From NCBI GenBank assembly GCA_000335715.1, contig AMYZ01000015.1, positions 1 to 64,000 on the forward strand: DNA of 64,000 nucleotides. The letters run 5' to 3'. The stretch's first letter is position 1; every line of letters begins with the position of its first letter. Of this stretch, positions 20,134-30,348 are shown piece after piece. The DNA comes from a beta proteobacterium L13. Its GTDB lineage: Bacteria; Pseudomonadota; Gammaproteobacteria; Burkholderiales; Chromobacteriaceae. A program made the translations under genes and the position numbers. The notes beneath the pieces are model-generated. The model had not been told where the DNA came from, made no database searches, and saw only the letters and a program-made list of their open reading frames with translations.

Positions 20134-21467
20134 CTATCCTGGCCTTTTTGCTGGTGATTGGCGTACTGGTCACCTTTCACGAGTTTGGCCACTTTCTGGC
20201 AGCGCGCCTGTGTGGCGTGAAGGTGCTGACCTTCTCCATCGGCTTTGGCAAAACCATTTATGCGCGCACGGTGGGAGAAACCGAATGGCGCCTGGCGTGG
20301 ATACCGCTGGGCGGCTATGTGCGCATGCTGGACGAGCGTGAAGCGCCGGTTGAGAGCCAGGATCGCCCTCGTGCCTTTAACCAGCGCCCGGTGTGGCAGC
20401 GCATGATCATCGTACTGGCCGGCCCGGTGGCCAACTTGCTGCTGGCGGTGGTGCTGTTTGCCATCACCATGAGCGGTGAGCAAACGCGCTTGCAGCCGCT
20501 GGTTGGTACCGTGGCCGCACAAACGGCTGCCGCTGCGGCCGGCGTGCGTGCCGGTGACCGGATTGCCAGTGTGAATGGTGCCCCCGTAGCTGACTGGGCT
20601 GATGCACGCCAGGCTATGGGTATGGCCATTGTGAATGATGGCCAGCTGACGCTCGGTCTGCAGCGTGCAGGGCAGCCGCTGGAAGCTCGCCTGGATCTGC
20701 AGGGCTTTGGGCTGGAAAAATTCGATCAGGCCACCATGGGCAAGCTGGGTGTGATGCCGGCGCGCTATCTGCCACAAATCGGTGCGGTTTTGCCCGGCGG
20801 CGCGGCGGCGCGCGCCGGTCTGCAACCAGGTGACAAACTGATGGCAGTGGCTGGCAAGCCGGTAGCCAGCTGGGAGGCATGGGTACTGTGGGTGCATAAT
20901 CACCCGGGCGAGCAGTTTGTCCTGACAGTGCAGCGTGCTGGTAAGCTGCTGCAGTTGCCACTGCGCCCCGATAGTGTTGACCAGGATGGTGTGAAGGTTG
21001 GCCGCATTGGCGCCGCACCCGCGCTGGACGAGGCCTGGCTGGCGAGCCTGCAACAGCGAGTGCAGGTGCCTGCAGGTGAGGCGGTATCCGCAGCACTGGC
21101 GCGTACCCTGGGCTTGTGCGTCAGTACGCTGGGCACGCTTGCCGCCATGTTGACGGGTGGGGTGTCGCTGGATGCATTAAGCGGCCCGCTCACCATTGCC
21201 GAATACGCCGGCAAAAGCGCCGATATCGGTTTGATCGCTTTACTGGAATTCATGGCGCTGATCAGTGTCAGTCTTGGGGTATTCAATCTGCTACCCGTGC
21301 CAGTGCTGGATGGCGGGCACTTGCTGTATCATGTGGCAGAACTGATTCGGGGGCGACCGCTCCCCGATCGCGTGTACGAAGTCGGTCAGCGTCTGGGGAT
21401 GGCTTTCATTCTGACAGTCATGATGCTGGCCCTGTTTAATGACTTCGCCCGGTTGCTGGCCGGCTAG
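20130..21467 (+). CDS. rseP: Site-2 intramembrane protease RseP
   Basis: 445 residues. VTFHEFGHFLAARL near residue 20 is the HExxH zinc site (HEFGH). A second metal ligand lies in the C-terminal LLPVPVLDGGHLLYH. Two PDZ-like segments lie between (about 125-200 and 210-290). Four membrane spans are expected. It cleaves the anti-sigma-E factor in the envelope stress response, after a first cut by DegS. It overlaps dxr by four bases (ATGA) and is followed by bamA, the outer-membrane assembly gene that sigma-E monitors. Confidence 0.97.
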   Translation: MTILAFLLVIGVLVTFHEFGHFLAARLCGVKVLTFSIGFGKTIYARTVGETEWRLAWIPLGGYVRMLDEREAPVESQDRPRAFNQRPVWQRMIIVLAGPVANLLLAVVLFAITMSGEQTRLQPLVGTVAAQTAAAAAGVRAGDRIASVNGAPVADWADARQAMGMAIVNDGQLTLGLQRAGQPLEARLDLQGFGLEKFDQATMGKLGVMPARYLPQIGAVLPGGAAARAGLQPGDKLMAVAGKPVASWEAWVLWVHNHPGEQFVLTVQRAGKLLQLPLRPDSVDQDGVKVGRIGAAPALDEAWLASLQQRVQVPAGEAVSAALARTLGLCVSTLGTLAAMLTGGVSLDALSGPLTIAEYAGKSADIGLIALLEFMALISVSLGVFNLLPVPVLDGGHLLYHVAELIRGRPLPDRVYEVGQRLGMAFILTVMMLALFNDFARLLAG

Positions 21468-21480
21468 GATCATAACAACT

Positions 21481-23766
21481 ATGAACAAACGCTTTCTTGC
21501 AGCCGCTGTTGCCGCTGCCTTCTTGTCCCCGGCCTGGGCCGCGGACAGTTTTGTTATCAAGGACATTCGTGTTGAAGGCTTGCAGCGTACCGAGCCGGGT
21601 ACCGTCTTCAACTATCTGCCGCTGAAAGTGGGTGATACCTTCACCCAGCAGCGCGCAGGAGAGGCTATCAAGGCACTGTTTGCTACCGGTTTCTTTAACG
21701 ATGTGCGCGTGGAGTCCGACGGCGATGTGCTGGTGCTGGCGGTAAGCGAGCGGCCGGTCATTGCCCAATTGCAGGTCAACGGCAGCAAGGAATTCCCGAA
21801 AGAACAGCTGATCAAGGCCATGAAGGACAACGGCCTGGCCGAGTCGCGTATTTTTGACCAAGGCTTGTTGGACCAGGCGGTGCAAGAGCTCAAGCGTCAG
21901 TACTTCAGCAAAGGCAAATATTCGGCCGAAATCCAGACGCAGATTACCCGCCTGGAGCGTAACCGCGTTGCTGTGACGCTGGATATCGTGGAAGGCGTAA
22001 CTGCCAAAATCAAGGATATCCGCATCGTAGGCAACCGCGCCTTTGACGAGGACACCCTGCTGGACGAGATGTCGCTGACGCCTTCCGGCTTCATGACCTG
22101 GCTGTCGCGTTCTGACCGCTACTCCCGCCAGCAGCTGTCTGCCGACCTGGAAAAGCTGCGTGCCTACTATCTGAACCAGGGCTATGCCGAGTTCAATATC
22201 GAGTCCACGCAGGTCGCCATTAGCGCCGACAAGCAAGACATGTATGTCACGGCCAACCTATCCGAAGGCAAGCAGTACAAGATTTCCGATATCCGTCTGG
22301 CGGGTGATCTGCGCGTGCCGGAGGCAGAGCTGCGCCAGCTGATTACCGTCAAGTCGGGTGCGCTGTTCAACCGCGAAGAAATCAATAATTCGATTGCCGC
22401 CCTTACCGAGCGCCTGGAAGCTGATGGTTACGCCTTTGTCAGCGTGAACCCGGTGCCCGAGATCGACAAGGAGAAAAGTACAGTTGCCCTGACTTTCTTT
22501 GTTGATCCGGGCCGCCTCACCAGTGTGCGCCGCGTGAACATCGCGGGTAACACTCGGACCCGCGACGAAGTCATCCGCCGCGAGCTGCGCCAGCTGGAAA
22601 GCGCACAGTACAACGGTGCCGCGATCAAGCGTAGCAAGGAGCGTCTGGAGCTGCTGGGTTACTTTGAAACCGTCAACATCGAAACCCCGGCCGTTGTGGA
22701 CACGGCCGACCAGGTAGACATGAACGTCGTGGTGAAAGAGCGCGCCACCGGCTCGATCAACGCCGGTATCGGCTATGCGCAGGGCGATGGCCTGCAGCTG
22801 AGCGCCTCAGTATCGCAGGCCAACGTGCTGGGTTCGGGCAAGTCTTTGTCGTTCAGCTTCTCCAACGGCAAAACCACCAAGAATTCCACCATATCGTTTA
22901 CCGACCCGTACTACACGGTGGATGGGGTCAGCGTGGGCTATGACCTGTATCGCCGTGTTTATAACCCGTCTGCTACCGATACCAACAAGTACAAGACCAG
23001 CACCACCGGTGCGGCAGTACGCTTTGGTGTGCCGGTAACCGAATTTGACCGTATCAATTACAGCTTTGGTGCGGAAAGCACCGCCATCACGCTGTTCAGT
23101 GATAGCCCGCAGCGCTACAAGGATTTTGTTAAGCAGTATGGCAAGTCCAACGTCACACTGCTGTCTTCGGCCGGCTGGTCTCGTGATACGCGCGATAGTG
23201 CCCTGTGGCCTACCCGCGGTTACAGCATGGGCGTCTACATGGATGCCGGCATGCCCGGTGGTGACATCCAGTACTATCGCATGTCGCATAACCAGGCGTG
23301 GTTCTGGCCGCTGTCGAAAAACTTTACCCTGGCCGCCAGTGGCGAAGTAGGTTTTGCAAACGGTTATGGCAAAACCAAGCGTATGCCGTTCTTCCAGAAC
23401 TATTATCTGGGCGGCCTGGGTTCCGTTCGCGGCTATGAAAATGGCAGCATGGGCCCGCTGGATACCAATGGCGACGCACTGGGCGGTACGCGTAAGGTCA
23501 CCAGCTCGCTGGAGCTGCTGTTCCCGTTCCCGGGTATGCGCGATAACCGCAGCCTGCGCACCAGCCTGTTCCTGGATGCCGGTACCTTGTGGGACCCGAA
23601 AGAGACATCGGTCAGCGCATCGGATGGGCTGCGCTATTCGTCCGGCCTGGCGCTGACCTGGCTGTCGCCTATTGGCCCGCTGAAGTTCAGCTACGCCATT
23701 CCGCTGAAAAAGCAGAGCGGTGATCAGCTGCAGCGCTTCCAGTTTACGATTGGCCAAGTGTTCTAA
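21481..23766 (+). CDS. bamA: Outer membrane protein assembly factor BamA
   Basis: 761 residues. A signal peptide (MNKRFLAAAVAAAFLSPAWA, cleavage before ADSF) is followed by five POTRA domains, to about residue 420. The 16-strand barrel includes GGLGSVRGYE, the VRGF/Y motif of the Omp85 family, and the C-terminal FTIGQVF ends in phenylalanine. It folds barrels into the outer membrane. The ATG at 21481 begins just after the rseP stop. Confidence 0.98.
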   Translation: MNKRFLAAAVAAAFLSPAWAADSFVIKDIRVEGLQRTEPGTVFNYLPLKVGDTFTQQRAGEAIKALFATGFFNDVRVESDGDVLVLAVSERPVIAQLQVNGSKEFPKEQLIKAMKDNGLAESRIFDQGLLDQAVQELKRQYFSKGKYSAEIQTQITRLERNRVAVTLDIVEGVTAKIKDIRIVGNRAFDEDTLLDEMSLTPSGFMTWLSRSDRYSRQQLSADLEKLRAYYLNQGYAEFNIESTQVAISADKQDMYVTANLSEGKQYKISDIRLAGDLRVPEAELRQLITVKSGALFNREEINNSIAALTERLEADGYAFVSVNPVPEIDKEKSTVALTFFVDPGRLTSVRRVNIAGNTRTRDEVIRRELRQLESAQYNGAAIKRSKERLELLGYFETVNIETPAVVDTADQVDMNVVVKERATGSINAGIGYAQGDGLQLSASVSQANVLGSGKSLSFSFSNGKTTKNSTISFTDPYYTVDGVSVGYDLYRRVYNPSATDTNKYKTSTTGAAVRFGVPVTEFDRINYSFGAESTAITLFSDSPQRYKDFVKQYGKSNVTLLSSAGWSRDTRDSALWPTRGYSMGVYMDAGMPGGDIQYYRMSHNQAWFWPLSKNFTLAASGEVGFANGYGKTKRMPFFQNYYLGGLGSVRGYENGSMGPLDTNGDALGGTRKVTSSLELLFPFPGMRDNRSLRTSLFLDAGTLWDPKETSVSASDGLRYSSGLALTWLSPIGPLKFSYAIPLKKQSGDQLQRFQFTIGQVF

Positions 23767-23775
23767 GGAGTTAGC

Positions 23776-24264
23776 ATGCTATTCAAACGCTTGCTGCCGG
23801 TACTGCCTTTGGTGCTGGCATCGACTTTTGCGATCGCGGCTGATGTGAAAATCGGCTACGTCAATACCGAGCGCGTGTACCGCGAGGCCGCGCCAGCGCT
23901 CAATGCACAGAAAAAGCTGGAACGCGAGTTTGCCAGCCGTGAAGCAGAGTTGAAAAAGCTGGCCGCACGCGGCAAGGAGCTGGAGGCACAGTTGGCCAAA
24001 GGCAAACCGAATGATAGCGAACGTCGTGCCATGGAGCGTGAGTTGGCATCGCTAGACCGCGAGTACCAAGCCAAGTCGCGCGATTTTCGCGATGATCTGA
24101 ACCAGCGCCGCAATGAAGAGTTCGCGGCGGTGCAGGAGCGGGCGAACCGCGTGATCAAGCAGCTGGCCGAGCGTGAACAGTTCGACCTGATTCTGCAGGA
24201 TGTGGTGTACGTAAGCGGCAAAATGGACATCACGCCCAAGGTGCTGAAAGAGCTGGAAAAATAG
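23776..24264 (+). CDS. skp: OmpH/Skp family periplasmic chaperone
   Basis: 162 residues. The signal peptide ends near STFAIAA, and DVKIGYVNTERVYREAAPALNAQKKLE starts the mature protein. Its long charged coiled-coil arms (about 45-125) give the jellyfish-shaped trimer. It carries unfolded outer-membrane proteins to BamA, encoded just upstream. AAGGAG lies before the ATG. Confidence 0.96.
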   Translation: MLFKRLLPVLPLVLASTFAIAADVKIGYVNTERVYREAAPALNAQKKLEREFASREAELKKLAARGKELEAQLAKGKPNDSERRAMERELASLDREYQAKSRDFRDDLNQRRNEEFAAVQERANRVIKQLAEREQFDLILQDVVYVSGKMDITPKVLKELEK

Positions 24265-24287
24265 GCCGCAAGGCTTCTTACAACACT

Positions 24288-24312
24288 CGAAGCCGACGCC
24301 AAGTCGGCTTCG
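24288..24312 (+). terminator. Hairpin between skp and lpxD
   Basis: Ten-base perfect stem CGAAGCCGAC (24288-24297) with GTCGGCTTCG (24303-24312), five-base loop. No long T run follows, so it may be a pause or processing site rather than a full terminator. Confidence 0.5.
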
Positions 24313-24327
24313 TCATTGCTAGAACCC

Positions 24328-25371
24328 ATGAAACTATCCCACATTGTGGCCACCCTGGGCGGTGAGCTGCGCGGCGAAGACCGCGATATCGACCGCCTGG
24401 CGTCCATGGAAGAGGCGGGCGCTGGCCAGATCACCTTCTTGGCCAACCCGAAATACCGCAGCCAGCTCGATAGCACGGCTGCCGGTGCGGTCATCGTCAA
24501 GCCGGCACTGGAAGAAGCCGCCAGCAAGGTTGGCCGCAGCCTGATTCTGGCTGCCGACCCCTACCTGTATTTTGCCCGTGTCGCTACGCTGCTGAACCCG
24601 CAACCTGCTGCCGTTCCCGGGGTGCACCCGCGTGCCGTGGTAGGCGAGGGCAGCGTGATTGCTGCCAGTACCGAAGTGCGCGAAATGGTCAGCATCGGTC
24701 GCCATGTCACCATTGGCGAGCGCTGTGTCATCCACCCGGGCGTGGTGATTGGCGATGATGTGACCATTGGCGACGATACGCTGATTTACCCCAATGTCAG
24801 CATCTACCACGGCTGCCGTCTGGGTAGCCGCGTTATCCTGCACGCCGGTGCCGTGATTGGTGCCGACGGTTTTGGCCTGGCGTGGAATACCGACCGCTGG
24901 TTCAAGATTCCGCAAACCGGCGTGGTGGTCATTGGCGACGATGTCGAAGTCGGTGCCAATACCACCATCGACCGTGGCGCACTGAAAGACACCATCATCG
25001 GCGAAGGCGTGAAACTGGATAACCAGATCCAGCTGGCGCACAACGTACAAGTGGGCGCGCACACCGCCATGGCCGGCTGCGCTGCCGTAGCCGGTAGCAC
25101 CAAGATCGGCGCGCGCTGCACCATCGGCGGTGCTGCGCGCATCATTGGCCACCTTGATATTGCCGACGGTACCCACGTGGGTGCCGGCACCCTGATTTCC
25201 AAATCCATCCGCCAGGCCGACGCCTATACCGCGGTGTACCCGATGGCCACCCACAAAGAGTGGCTGGCCAATGCGGCACATCTGCGGCACCTGGGCGAGC
25301 TGGTTACCCGTGTCAAACAACTTGAAAAAGCGCTGCAACAAGCGCAAGACAATAAGGACTCCCAACCATGA
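24328..25371 (+). CDS. lpxD: UDP-3-O-(3-hydroxyacyl)glucosamine N-acyltransferase
   Basis: 347 residues from the ATG at 24328; an in-frame TTG at 24316 is a less likely start. The N-terminal uridine-binding domain ([11 protein letters not shown]) is followed by a left-handed beta-helix of hexapeptide repeats ([23 protein letters not shown]...). The catalytic His lies in [14 protein letters not shown], and a C-terminal helix ends the protein. It adds the N-linked acyl chain in lipid A synthesis. It overlaps fabZ by four bases. A GTTGGCCGCA copy at 24529-24538 is in the coding region. Confidence 0.97.
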   Translation: MKLSHIVATLGGELRGEDRDIDRLASMEEAGAGQITFLANPKYRSQLDSTAAGAVIVKPALEEAASKVGRSLILAADPYLYFARVATLLNPQPAAVPGVHPRAVVGEGSVIAASTEVREMVSIGRHVTIGERCVIHPGVVIGDDVTIGDDTLIYPNVSIYHGCRLGSRVILHAGAVIGADGFGLAWNTDRWFKIPQTGVVVIGDDVEVGANTTIDRGALKDTIIGEGVKLDNQIQLAHNVQVGAHTAMAGCAAVAGSTKIGARCTIGGAARIIGHLDIADGTHVGAGTLISKSIRQADAYTAVYPMATHKEWLANAAHLRHLGELVTRVKQLEKALQQAQDNKDSQP

Positions 25372-25835
25372 CTGAAGCCGTGAGCACCGACGCAGCCGTA
25401 TCCATCGACGTACGCGAGATCATGCGCTACCTGCCGCACCGTTACCCGTTTTTGCTGGTAGACCGTGTGACCGAGTTCGTGGCTAACGAACGCATCAAGG
25501 CGATCAAGAACGTGACCATCAACGAGCCGTTCTTCATGGGCCACTTCGAGCAGTACCCGGTGATGCCTGGCGTGCTGATTATCGAGGCGCTGGCGCAGGC
25601 GGCCGGCATCCTGTCGATTCGCAGCGAAGGCGAGCGCCCGGAAAACGAGCTGTACTTCTTTGTGGGCATCGATAACGCCCGCTTCAAGCGCCAGGTGGTG
25701 CCGGGCGACCAGCTGACCCTGGAAGTGGAACAGCTGGCCATGAAGCGCGGCATTGCCAAGTACAACGCCCGTGCGCTGGTAGATGGCCAGGTGGCCTGTG
25801 AAGCGCAAATCATGTGTGCCAAACGCGAGGTATAA
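25368..25835 (+). CDS. fabZ: 3-hydroxyacyl-[acyl-carrier-protein] dehydratase FabZ
   Basis: 155 residues, hot-dog fold. [13 protein letters not shown] holds the catalytic His, and [23 protein letters not shown] the catalytic Glu. It dehydrates hydroxyacyl-ACP for fatty-acid synthesis and competes with LpxA/LpxD for the same precursor, which fits its place between their genes. Confidence 0.98.
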   Translation: MTEAVSTDAAVSIDVREIMRYLPHRYPFLLVDRVTEFVANERIKAIKNVTINEPFFMGHFEQYPVMPGVLIIEALAQAAGILSIRSEGERPENELYFFVGIDNARFKRQVVPGDQLTLEVEQLAMKRGIAKYNARALVDGQVACEAQIMCAKREV

Positions 25836-25837
25836 AC

Positions 25838-26614
25838 ATGGCCATTCATCCTACCGCCATCATTGCCGATGGCGCGCAGATTGCCGATGACGTGGAAATC
25901 GGTGCCTACAGCATCATCGGTGCCAATGTCAGCATTGGTAGCGGTACCTGGGTAGGGCCGCACGTGGTGATCGAAGGCCATACCAGCATCGGCAAGAACA
26001 ATCGCATTTTCCAGTTCTGCTCGCTGGGCGCCGTGCCGCAAGACAAGAAATACGCTGGTGAGCCTACCCGCCTGGAAATCGGCGACGGCAATACCATCCG
26101 CGAGTTCTGCACCTTCAATATCGGCACTGCGCAGGACGTGGGTGTGACGCGCCTTGGCAATAACAACTGGATCATGGCCTACGTCCACCTGGGCCACGAC
26201 TGCCAGATTGGTGACAACACCATTTTCGCCAATAACGCCACGCTTGGCGGCCACGTGCACGTGGGCGACTGGGTGATCCTGGGCGGCTTTACCAGCGTGC
26301 ACCAGTTCTGCCACATCGGCGACCACGCCATGACCGCGTTCTCCAGCGCCGTTGCGCAGGACGTACCGCCGTACGTGATGGCGCACGGTAACCGCGCGGT
26401 GCCGGCCGGCATCAATGCCGAGGGTCTGAAGCGTCGCGGTTTCAGCCCCGAGCAAATCCGTACCATCCGCAACGCCTACAAAGCGCTGTACCGCAAAGGC
26501 TTGCCGTTTGACGATGCCCGTGCCGAAATCGAAACCGAAGCCGCTAGCGGCAAGGACGAGTTGGCCGCCTTCGTCCGCTTCTTTGCTGCGGCCAACCGCG
26601 GCATTATCCGTTAG
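25838..26614 (+). CDS. lpxA: UDP-N-acetylglucosamine O-acyltransferase
   Basis: 258 residues from the ATG at 25838. Hexapeptide repeats run from [13 protein letters not shown] to about residue 190, with the catalytic His in [15 protein letters not shown], then a helical C-terminus. It performs the first step of lipid A synthesis. The ribosome site (CGAGG) lies inside the fabZ end. Confidence 0.98.
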   Translation: MAIHPTAIIADGAQIADDVEIGAYSIIGANVSIGSGTWVGPHVVIEGHTSIGKNNRIFQFCSLGAVPQDKKYAGEPTRLEIGDGNTIREFCTFNIGTAQDVGVTRLGNNNWIMAYVHLGHDCQIGDNTIFANNATLGGHVHVGDWVILGGFTSVHQFCHIGDHAMTAFSSAVAQDVPPYVMAHGNRAVPAGINAEGLKRRGFSPEQIRTIRNAYKALYRKGLPFDDARAEIETEAASGKDELAAFVRFFAAANRGIIR

Positions 26615-26617
26615 ACC

Positions 26618-27787
26618 ATGACAGACAAGCTGTTTACTCGCCCGGGTGCACTCAAGGTGGCCATGGTCGCCGGCGAGGCCTCGGGCGACCTGCTGGGCGC
26701 CCACTTGATGGACGCGCTGAAAGCGGCGCACCCCGATGTCGAGTTTGCCGGCATCGGCGGCCCGCGCATGCTGGCGCGCGGCTTTACCAGCCAGGTGCCG
26801 CAAGAGCGGCTGGCCGTGCGCGGCTACGTGGAGGTGCTGTCGCGCCTGCCCGAGCTACTGCGCATCCGCCGCACGCTACGCGACTCGCTGCTGGCCGAAA
26901 AGCCCGACGTGTTCATCGGTATCGATGCCCCGGATTTCAACCTGGGGCTGGAGAAGTGGCTGAAGCAGGCTGGCTTGCGTACCGTGCACTATGTCAGCCC
27001 GTCGGTGTGGGCGTGGCGACCGGAACGCGTGGTCAAGATCGGTGATAGCGCCGACCAGGTGCTGTGCCTGTTCCCGATGGAAAAGCCGCTGTACGACGCT
27101 GCCGGCGTGCCGGCCACCTTTGTCGGCCACCCGCTGGCCAGCGAGATCGATATCGCGCCGGACCAGAACGCCATGCGCGAACAGCTGGGCCTGCCCAAAG
27201 CCGCACCAGTGTTCGCCCTGCTGCCTGGCAGCCGCAAGAGCGAGCTGGAGTTCATGGGCGGCTTGTATATCGATGTGGCACGCCAGCTGCTGGCGCGCTA
27301 TCCGGACGCGCAGTTTCTGGTGCCACTGGCCACGCGGCCAACCATGGACCAGTTTGACCAGCTGCTTACCCGCCATAAGGCGTGGGATCTGCCTATCCGC
27401 AAGCTGTTCGGCCACGCCCAGATGGCGATGATCGCCGCCGACGTGGTGCTGGTGACCAGTGGCACCGCCACGCTGGAAGTGGCGCTCACCAAAAAACCGA
27501 TGGTAATCAGCTACAAGCTGTCGTGGCTCACCTACCAGCTGGTAAAACGCAAGCTCAAGCTGCCGTACGTCGGCCTGCCCAACATCTTGGCCAAGCGCTT
27601 TGTGGTGCCCGAGCTGCTGCAGAAAGACGCTACCGTGGAGAAACTCACGGCAGCGGTAGCCGAGCTGTACGATAACCAGGCCAGCCGACAGGACATCATC
27701 GACACTTTTACCGAGCTGCACCTCAGCCTGAAGGCCGACTCGGCGCGGCTGGCGGCCGAGGCCATCCTGAAGGTGGCGCGATGCTGA
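26618..27787 (+). CDS. lpxB: Lipid-A-disaccharide synthase
   Basis: 389 residues. [15 protein letters not shown] (about 16-30) is the family N-terminal motif. [20 protein letters not shown] and [15 protein letters not shown] follow, and [24 protein letters not shown] is the donor-binding end. It joins UDP-diacylglucosamine and lipid X. It ends inside the rnhB start (7-base overlap). Confidence 0.98.
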   Translation: MTDKLFTRPGALKVAMVAGEASGDLLGAHLMDALKAAHPDVEFAGIGGPRMLARGFTSQVPQERLAVRGYVEVLSRLPELLRIRRTLRDSLLAEKPDVFIGIDAPDFNLGLEKWLKQAGLRTVHYVSPSVWAWRPERVVKIGDSADQVLCLFPMEKPLYDAAGVPATFVGHPLASEIDIAPDQNAMREQLGLPKAAPVFALLPGSRKSELEFMGGLYIDVARQLLARYPDAQFLVPLATRPTMDQFDQLLTRHKAWDLPIRKLFGHAQMAMIAADVVLVTSGTATLEVALTKKPMVISYKLSWLTYQLVKRKLKLPYVGLPNILAKRFVVPELLQKDATVEKLTAAVAELYDNQASRQDIIDTFTELHLSLKADSARLAAEAILKVARC

Positions 27788-28365
27788 TCTGTGGCGTAGA
27801 CGAAGCGGGCCGCGGCCCGCTGATCGGCTCGGTGTTTACCGCGGCGGTCATCCTGGACCCGGCGCGGCCGATTGCCGGGCTGGCCGATTCGAAAAAACTG
27901 AGCGAGGCGCGGCGCGCCGCGCTGGCGCTGGAAATCAAGGAAAAAGCGCTGGCCTGGCATATCGCCAGCGCTACAGCGGCCGAAATCGATCAGCACAATA
28001 TTTTCCAGGCCACCATGCTGGCCATGGTGCGTGCGGTGGATGGCCTGGCCATCACCCCCGGCAAGGTGCTGATTGACGGTAACAAAATCCCCAAGACGCT
28101 GACCTTGCCCGCCGAGGCCATCGTAAAAGGCGATGCCAAAGTGCAGGAAATCTCCGCCGCGTCCATTCTGGCCAAGACAGCCCGTGACGCCGAAATGATC
28201 GCGCTGGACGCCATCCACCCGCAGTACGGTTTTGCCCGCCATAAAGGCTACCCAACGGTCGAGCATCTGAAAGCACTGGCGCAGCATGGTGCACTGGCCG
28301 AGCATCGTCGCAGCTTTGGCCCGGTGCGCCTGCAGCTGGCCGCCGAGCAAGGCAGCCTGTTTTAA
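27781..28365 (+). CDS. rnhB: Ribonuclease HII
   Basis: 194 residues. [15 protein letters not shown] holds the DE active-site pair, with [13 protein letters not shown], the third acidic residue in VLIDGNKIP, and the C-terminal [11 protein letters not shown]. It removes RNA from RNA:DNA hybrids and single ribonucleotides. It overlaps lpxB and is followed, after a 10-base gap made almost entirely of the repeat GGTTGGCCGC, by a glycosylase gene. Confidence 0.97.
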   Translation: MLICGVDEAGRGPLIGSVFTAAVILDPARPIAGLADSKKLSEARRAALALEIKEKALAWHIASATAAEIDQHNIFQATMLAMVRAVDGLAITPGKVLIDGNKIPKTLTLPAEAIVKGDAKVQEISAASILAKTARDAEMIALDAIHPQYGFARHKGYPTVEHLKALAQHGALAEHRRSFGPVRLQLAAEQGSLF

Positions 28366-28375
28366 GGTTGGCCGC

Positions 28376-28858
28376 ATGCGCAAAGCCAGCTTTGCCCCGG
28401 TAGTGGCCGCCGATACCCGCATCCTGATCCTGGGTTCGCTGCCTGGCGATGCTTCGCTGGCGGCGGCGCAGTATTACGCTCACCCGCGCAACCAGTTCTG
28501 GCGCCTGCTGGGCACGGTGGCAGCTTGCGAGTTGGCCGCAGTGCCGTACCCGCAGCGCTTGGTGGCCATGCAGGCCTTGGGTGTAGGGCTGTGGGATGTG
28601 GTGGCCGAGGCCACGCGTAGCGGCAGCCTGGATAGTGCTATCCGCGATGCGCGCGCCAACCCGCTGGCGGCGCTGGTGGCCACGCTACCAGCCTTGCAGG
28701 CGGTGGCGTTTAATGGCCAGACCGCTGGCAAGGCTGCGCCGGTTTTGGCTGGCTGCGGCGTGGATGTGCTGGTGCTGCCGTCCAGCAGCCCGGCGCACAC
28801 GCTGTCTTTCGATAAAAAACTTCAAGAATGGCAGGCGCTGCGCCGATATATGGCTTAA
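28376..28858 (+). CDS. DNA-deoxyinosine glycosylase (UDG superfamily, HDG type)
   Basis: 160 residues. ILILGSLPGDASLAAAQYYAHPRNQFWRLL is the hallmark of the family 6 (hypoxanthine) branch of uracil-DNA glycosylases. VAFNGQTAGK and VLPSSSPAHT are the central and C-terminal active-site motifs. Removal of deaminated purine from DNA is expected. The last base of the repeated 10-mer GTTGGCCGCA (28367-28376) is the A of the start codon, so the repeat occupies the place of a ribosome site; translation may depend on coupling to rnhB. Confidence 0.85.
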   Translation: MRKASFAPVVAADTRILILGSLPGDASLAAAQYYAHPRNQFWRLLGTVAACELAAVPYPQRLVAMQALGVGLWDVVAEATRSGSLDSAIRDARANPLAALVATLPALQAVAFNGQTAGKAAPVLAGCGVDVLVLPSSSPAHTLSFDKKLQEWQALRRYMA

Positions 28859-28880
28859 GCCTATTTCGCGGGTGCCTTTC

Positions 28881-29087
28881 ATGAATCGTTATTGCATCTG
28901 GTTTGTTACGCCGGGTAACCCGGTAAGCCGTCATGCCGAGATCACACTTGCTGGCACGATTCATAATCACCACGTGCTGGAAGATATCGAAAAGCGCCTG
29001 GCTGGCAGCCTGCAGCTGCCGCATATCCTGATTACCGACTGGAAGCGTTTCGAAGACCCGCCTGCGGCCAACCCTGTGGCAGCCTAG
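28881..29087 (+). CDS. Small unknown protein, 68 residues
   Basis: An ATG at 28881 follows a weak site. The product MNRYCIWFVTPGNPVSRHAE... ends ...DPPAANPVAA. It has no membrane segment and one cysteine near the N-terminus; a mixed beta-alpha pattern (NRYCIWFVTPG; AEITLAGTIHNHHVLEDIEKRLAG) looks folded. Its codon use resembles the neighbours'. No family recognised. Confidence 0.55.
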   Translation: MNRYCIWFVTPGNPVSRHAEITLAGTIHNHHVLEDIEKRLAGSLQLPHILITDWKRFEDPPAANPVAA

Positions 29088-29112
29088 GCCGATAGCCGTA
29101 TTACCGTATATG

Positions 29113-29141
29113 CCGCGTCTGTGAGAAGATGCGGCTTTTGT
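29113..29141 (+). terminator. Probable terminator before moeA
   Basis: GCCGCGTCT with AAGATGCGGC gives an imperfect GC-rich stem followed by TTTTGTC. Confidence 0.5.
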
Positions 29142-29160
29142 CATTCATGCAATCCGACTC

Positions 29161-30348
29161 ATGCAAACCGTAGAGCAAACTCGCGACTGGCTGCTGTCGC
29201 GCGCCCGTGTGCCTGCCGCTACCGATACTGTCGACCTGCTGGCCGCCGCTGGCCGTGTGCTGGCGCAAGACTTGGTCTCCACCCTGGATGTGCCCCCTTG
29301 TGACAATAGCGCCATGGACGGCTACGCCGTGCGCGTCGCCGATGCAGCAGCCGCACTGCCGGTGAGCCAGCGCATCCCCGCCGGCAGTGTGCCGCAGCCA
29401 TTGCTGCCCGCCAGCGCCGCACGCATCTTTACTGGTGCCCCGGTGCCACCGCAGGCCGACGCGGTGGTAATGCAGGAGCAGGCCGAGGTGCAGCCGGATG
29501 GCAGCGTGTGCTTCACCGCGCCGGTGCTGGCCGGGCAGAACATCCGCCGCCGCGGCGAGGACATTGCCGAGGGGCAAACCGTGCTAGCCTGCGGCCAACG
29601 TTTGCGCGATGCCGACCTGGGTCTGGCCGCATCGGTAGGTGTGGCGCAGCTGCAGGTGTACAGCCAGCTGCGCGTGGCGGTGTTCTTTACCGGCGACGAG
29701 CTGGTGGAACCCGGCACGCCGGCCGGTGCCGGCAAAATCTACAACTCCAACCGCTACTGGCTGGTGCCGGCGCTGCGGGCGCTGGGCTGCCAGGTGCTGG
29801 ATCTGGGCATTATCCCCGACACGTTGGCCGCCACGCGCCAGGCACTGCGCGACGCCGCAGCGCAGGCCGACGTGGTGATGACCTGCGGTGGCGTATCGGT
29901 GGGTGAGGAAGATCACGTCAAAGCAGCGGTAGAAGCCGAAGGCGAGCTGCAACTGTGGAAAATCGCCATCAAGCCAGGCAAGCCGCTGGCCAGCGGCCGC
30001 GTGGGCGAGGCCGACTTTATCGGCCTGCCGGGCAATCCGGTATCGGGCTATGTCACCTTTGCCGTGCTGGTGCGTGATTTCCTGCGTGCGCGCATGGGCG
30101 AGGTGGTGCCGGCGTGGCAGCCGCTGTACCACTTGCCCGCCGCGTTTGACTGGCGCAAACCCGATACCCGCCGCGAGGAATACCTGCGTGTGCGTGTGGC
30201 ACAGCAGGGCGGCCAGCTGGTCTTGCAGCGCTACCCCAATCAGGGCTCTGGTGTGCTGACATCGTGCGCCTGGGCCGATGCCCTGGTGCGCCTGCAGCCT
30301 GGCCAGCAAGTGCAGCCCGGCGACGTGCTGCCGGTGTACGCGCTGTGA
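29161..30348 (+). CDS. moeA: Molybdopterin molybdenumtransferase
   Basis: 395 residues. PCDNSAMDGYAV (about 43-54), FTGAPVPPQADAVVMQE, the MoCF domain with FTGDELVEPG and CGGVSVGEEDHVK, then KPGKPLASGR and GLPGNPVSGYVTF are all diagnostic. It inserts molybdate into adenylated molybdopterin. Its stop overlaps the ferredoxin start. moaC for an earlier step lies nearby at 33314 on the other strand. Confidence 0.97.
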   Translation: MQTVEQTRDWLLSRARVPAATDTVDLLAAAGRVLAQDLVSTLDVPPCDNSAMDGYAVRVADAAAALPVSQRIPAGSVPQPLLPASAARIFTGAPVPPQADAVVMQEQAEVQPDGSVCFTAPVLAGQNIRRRGEDIAEGQTVLACGQRLRDADLGLAASVGVAQLQVYSQLRVAVFFTGDELVEPGTPAGAGKIYNSNRYWLVPALRALGCQVLDLGIIPDTLAATRQALRDAAAQADVVMTCGGVSVGEEDHVKAAVEAEGELQLWKIAIKPGKPLASGRVGEADFIGLPGNPVSGYVTFAVLVRDFLRARMGEVVPAWQPLYHLPAAFDWRKPDTRREEYLRVRVAQQGGQLVLQRYPNQGSGVLTSCAWADALVRLQPGQQVQPGDVLPVYAL

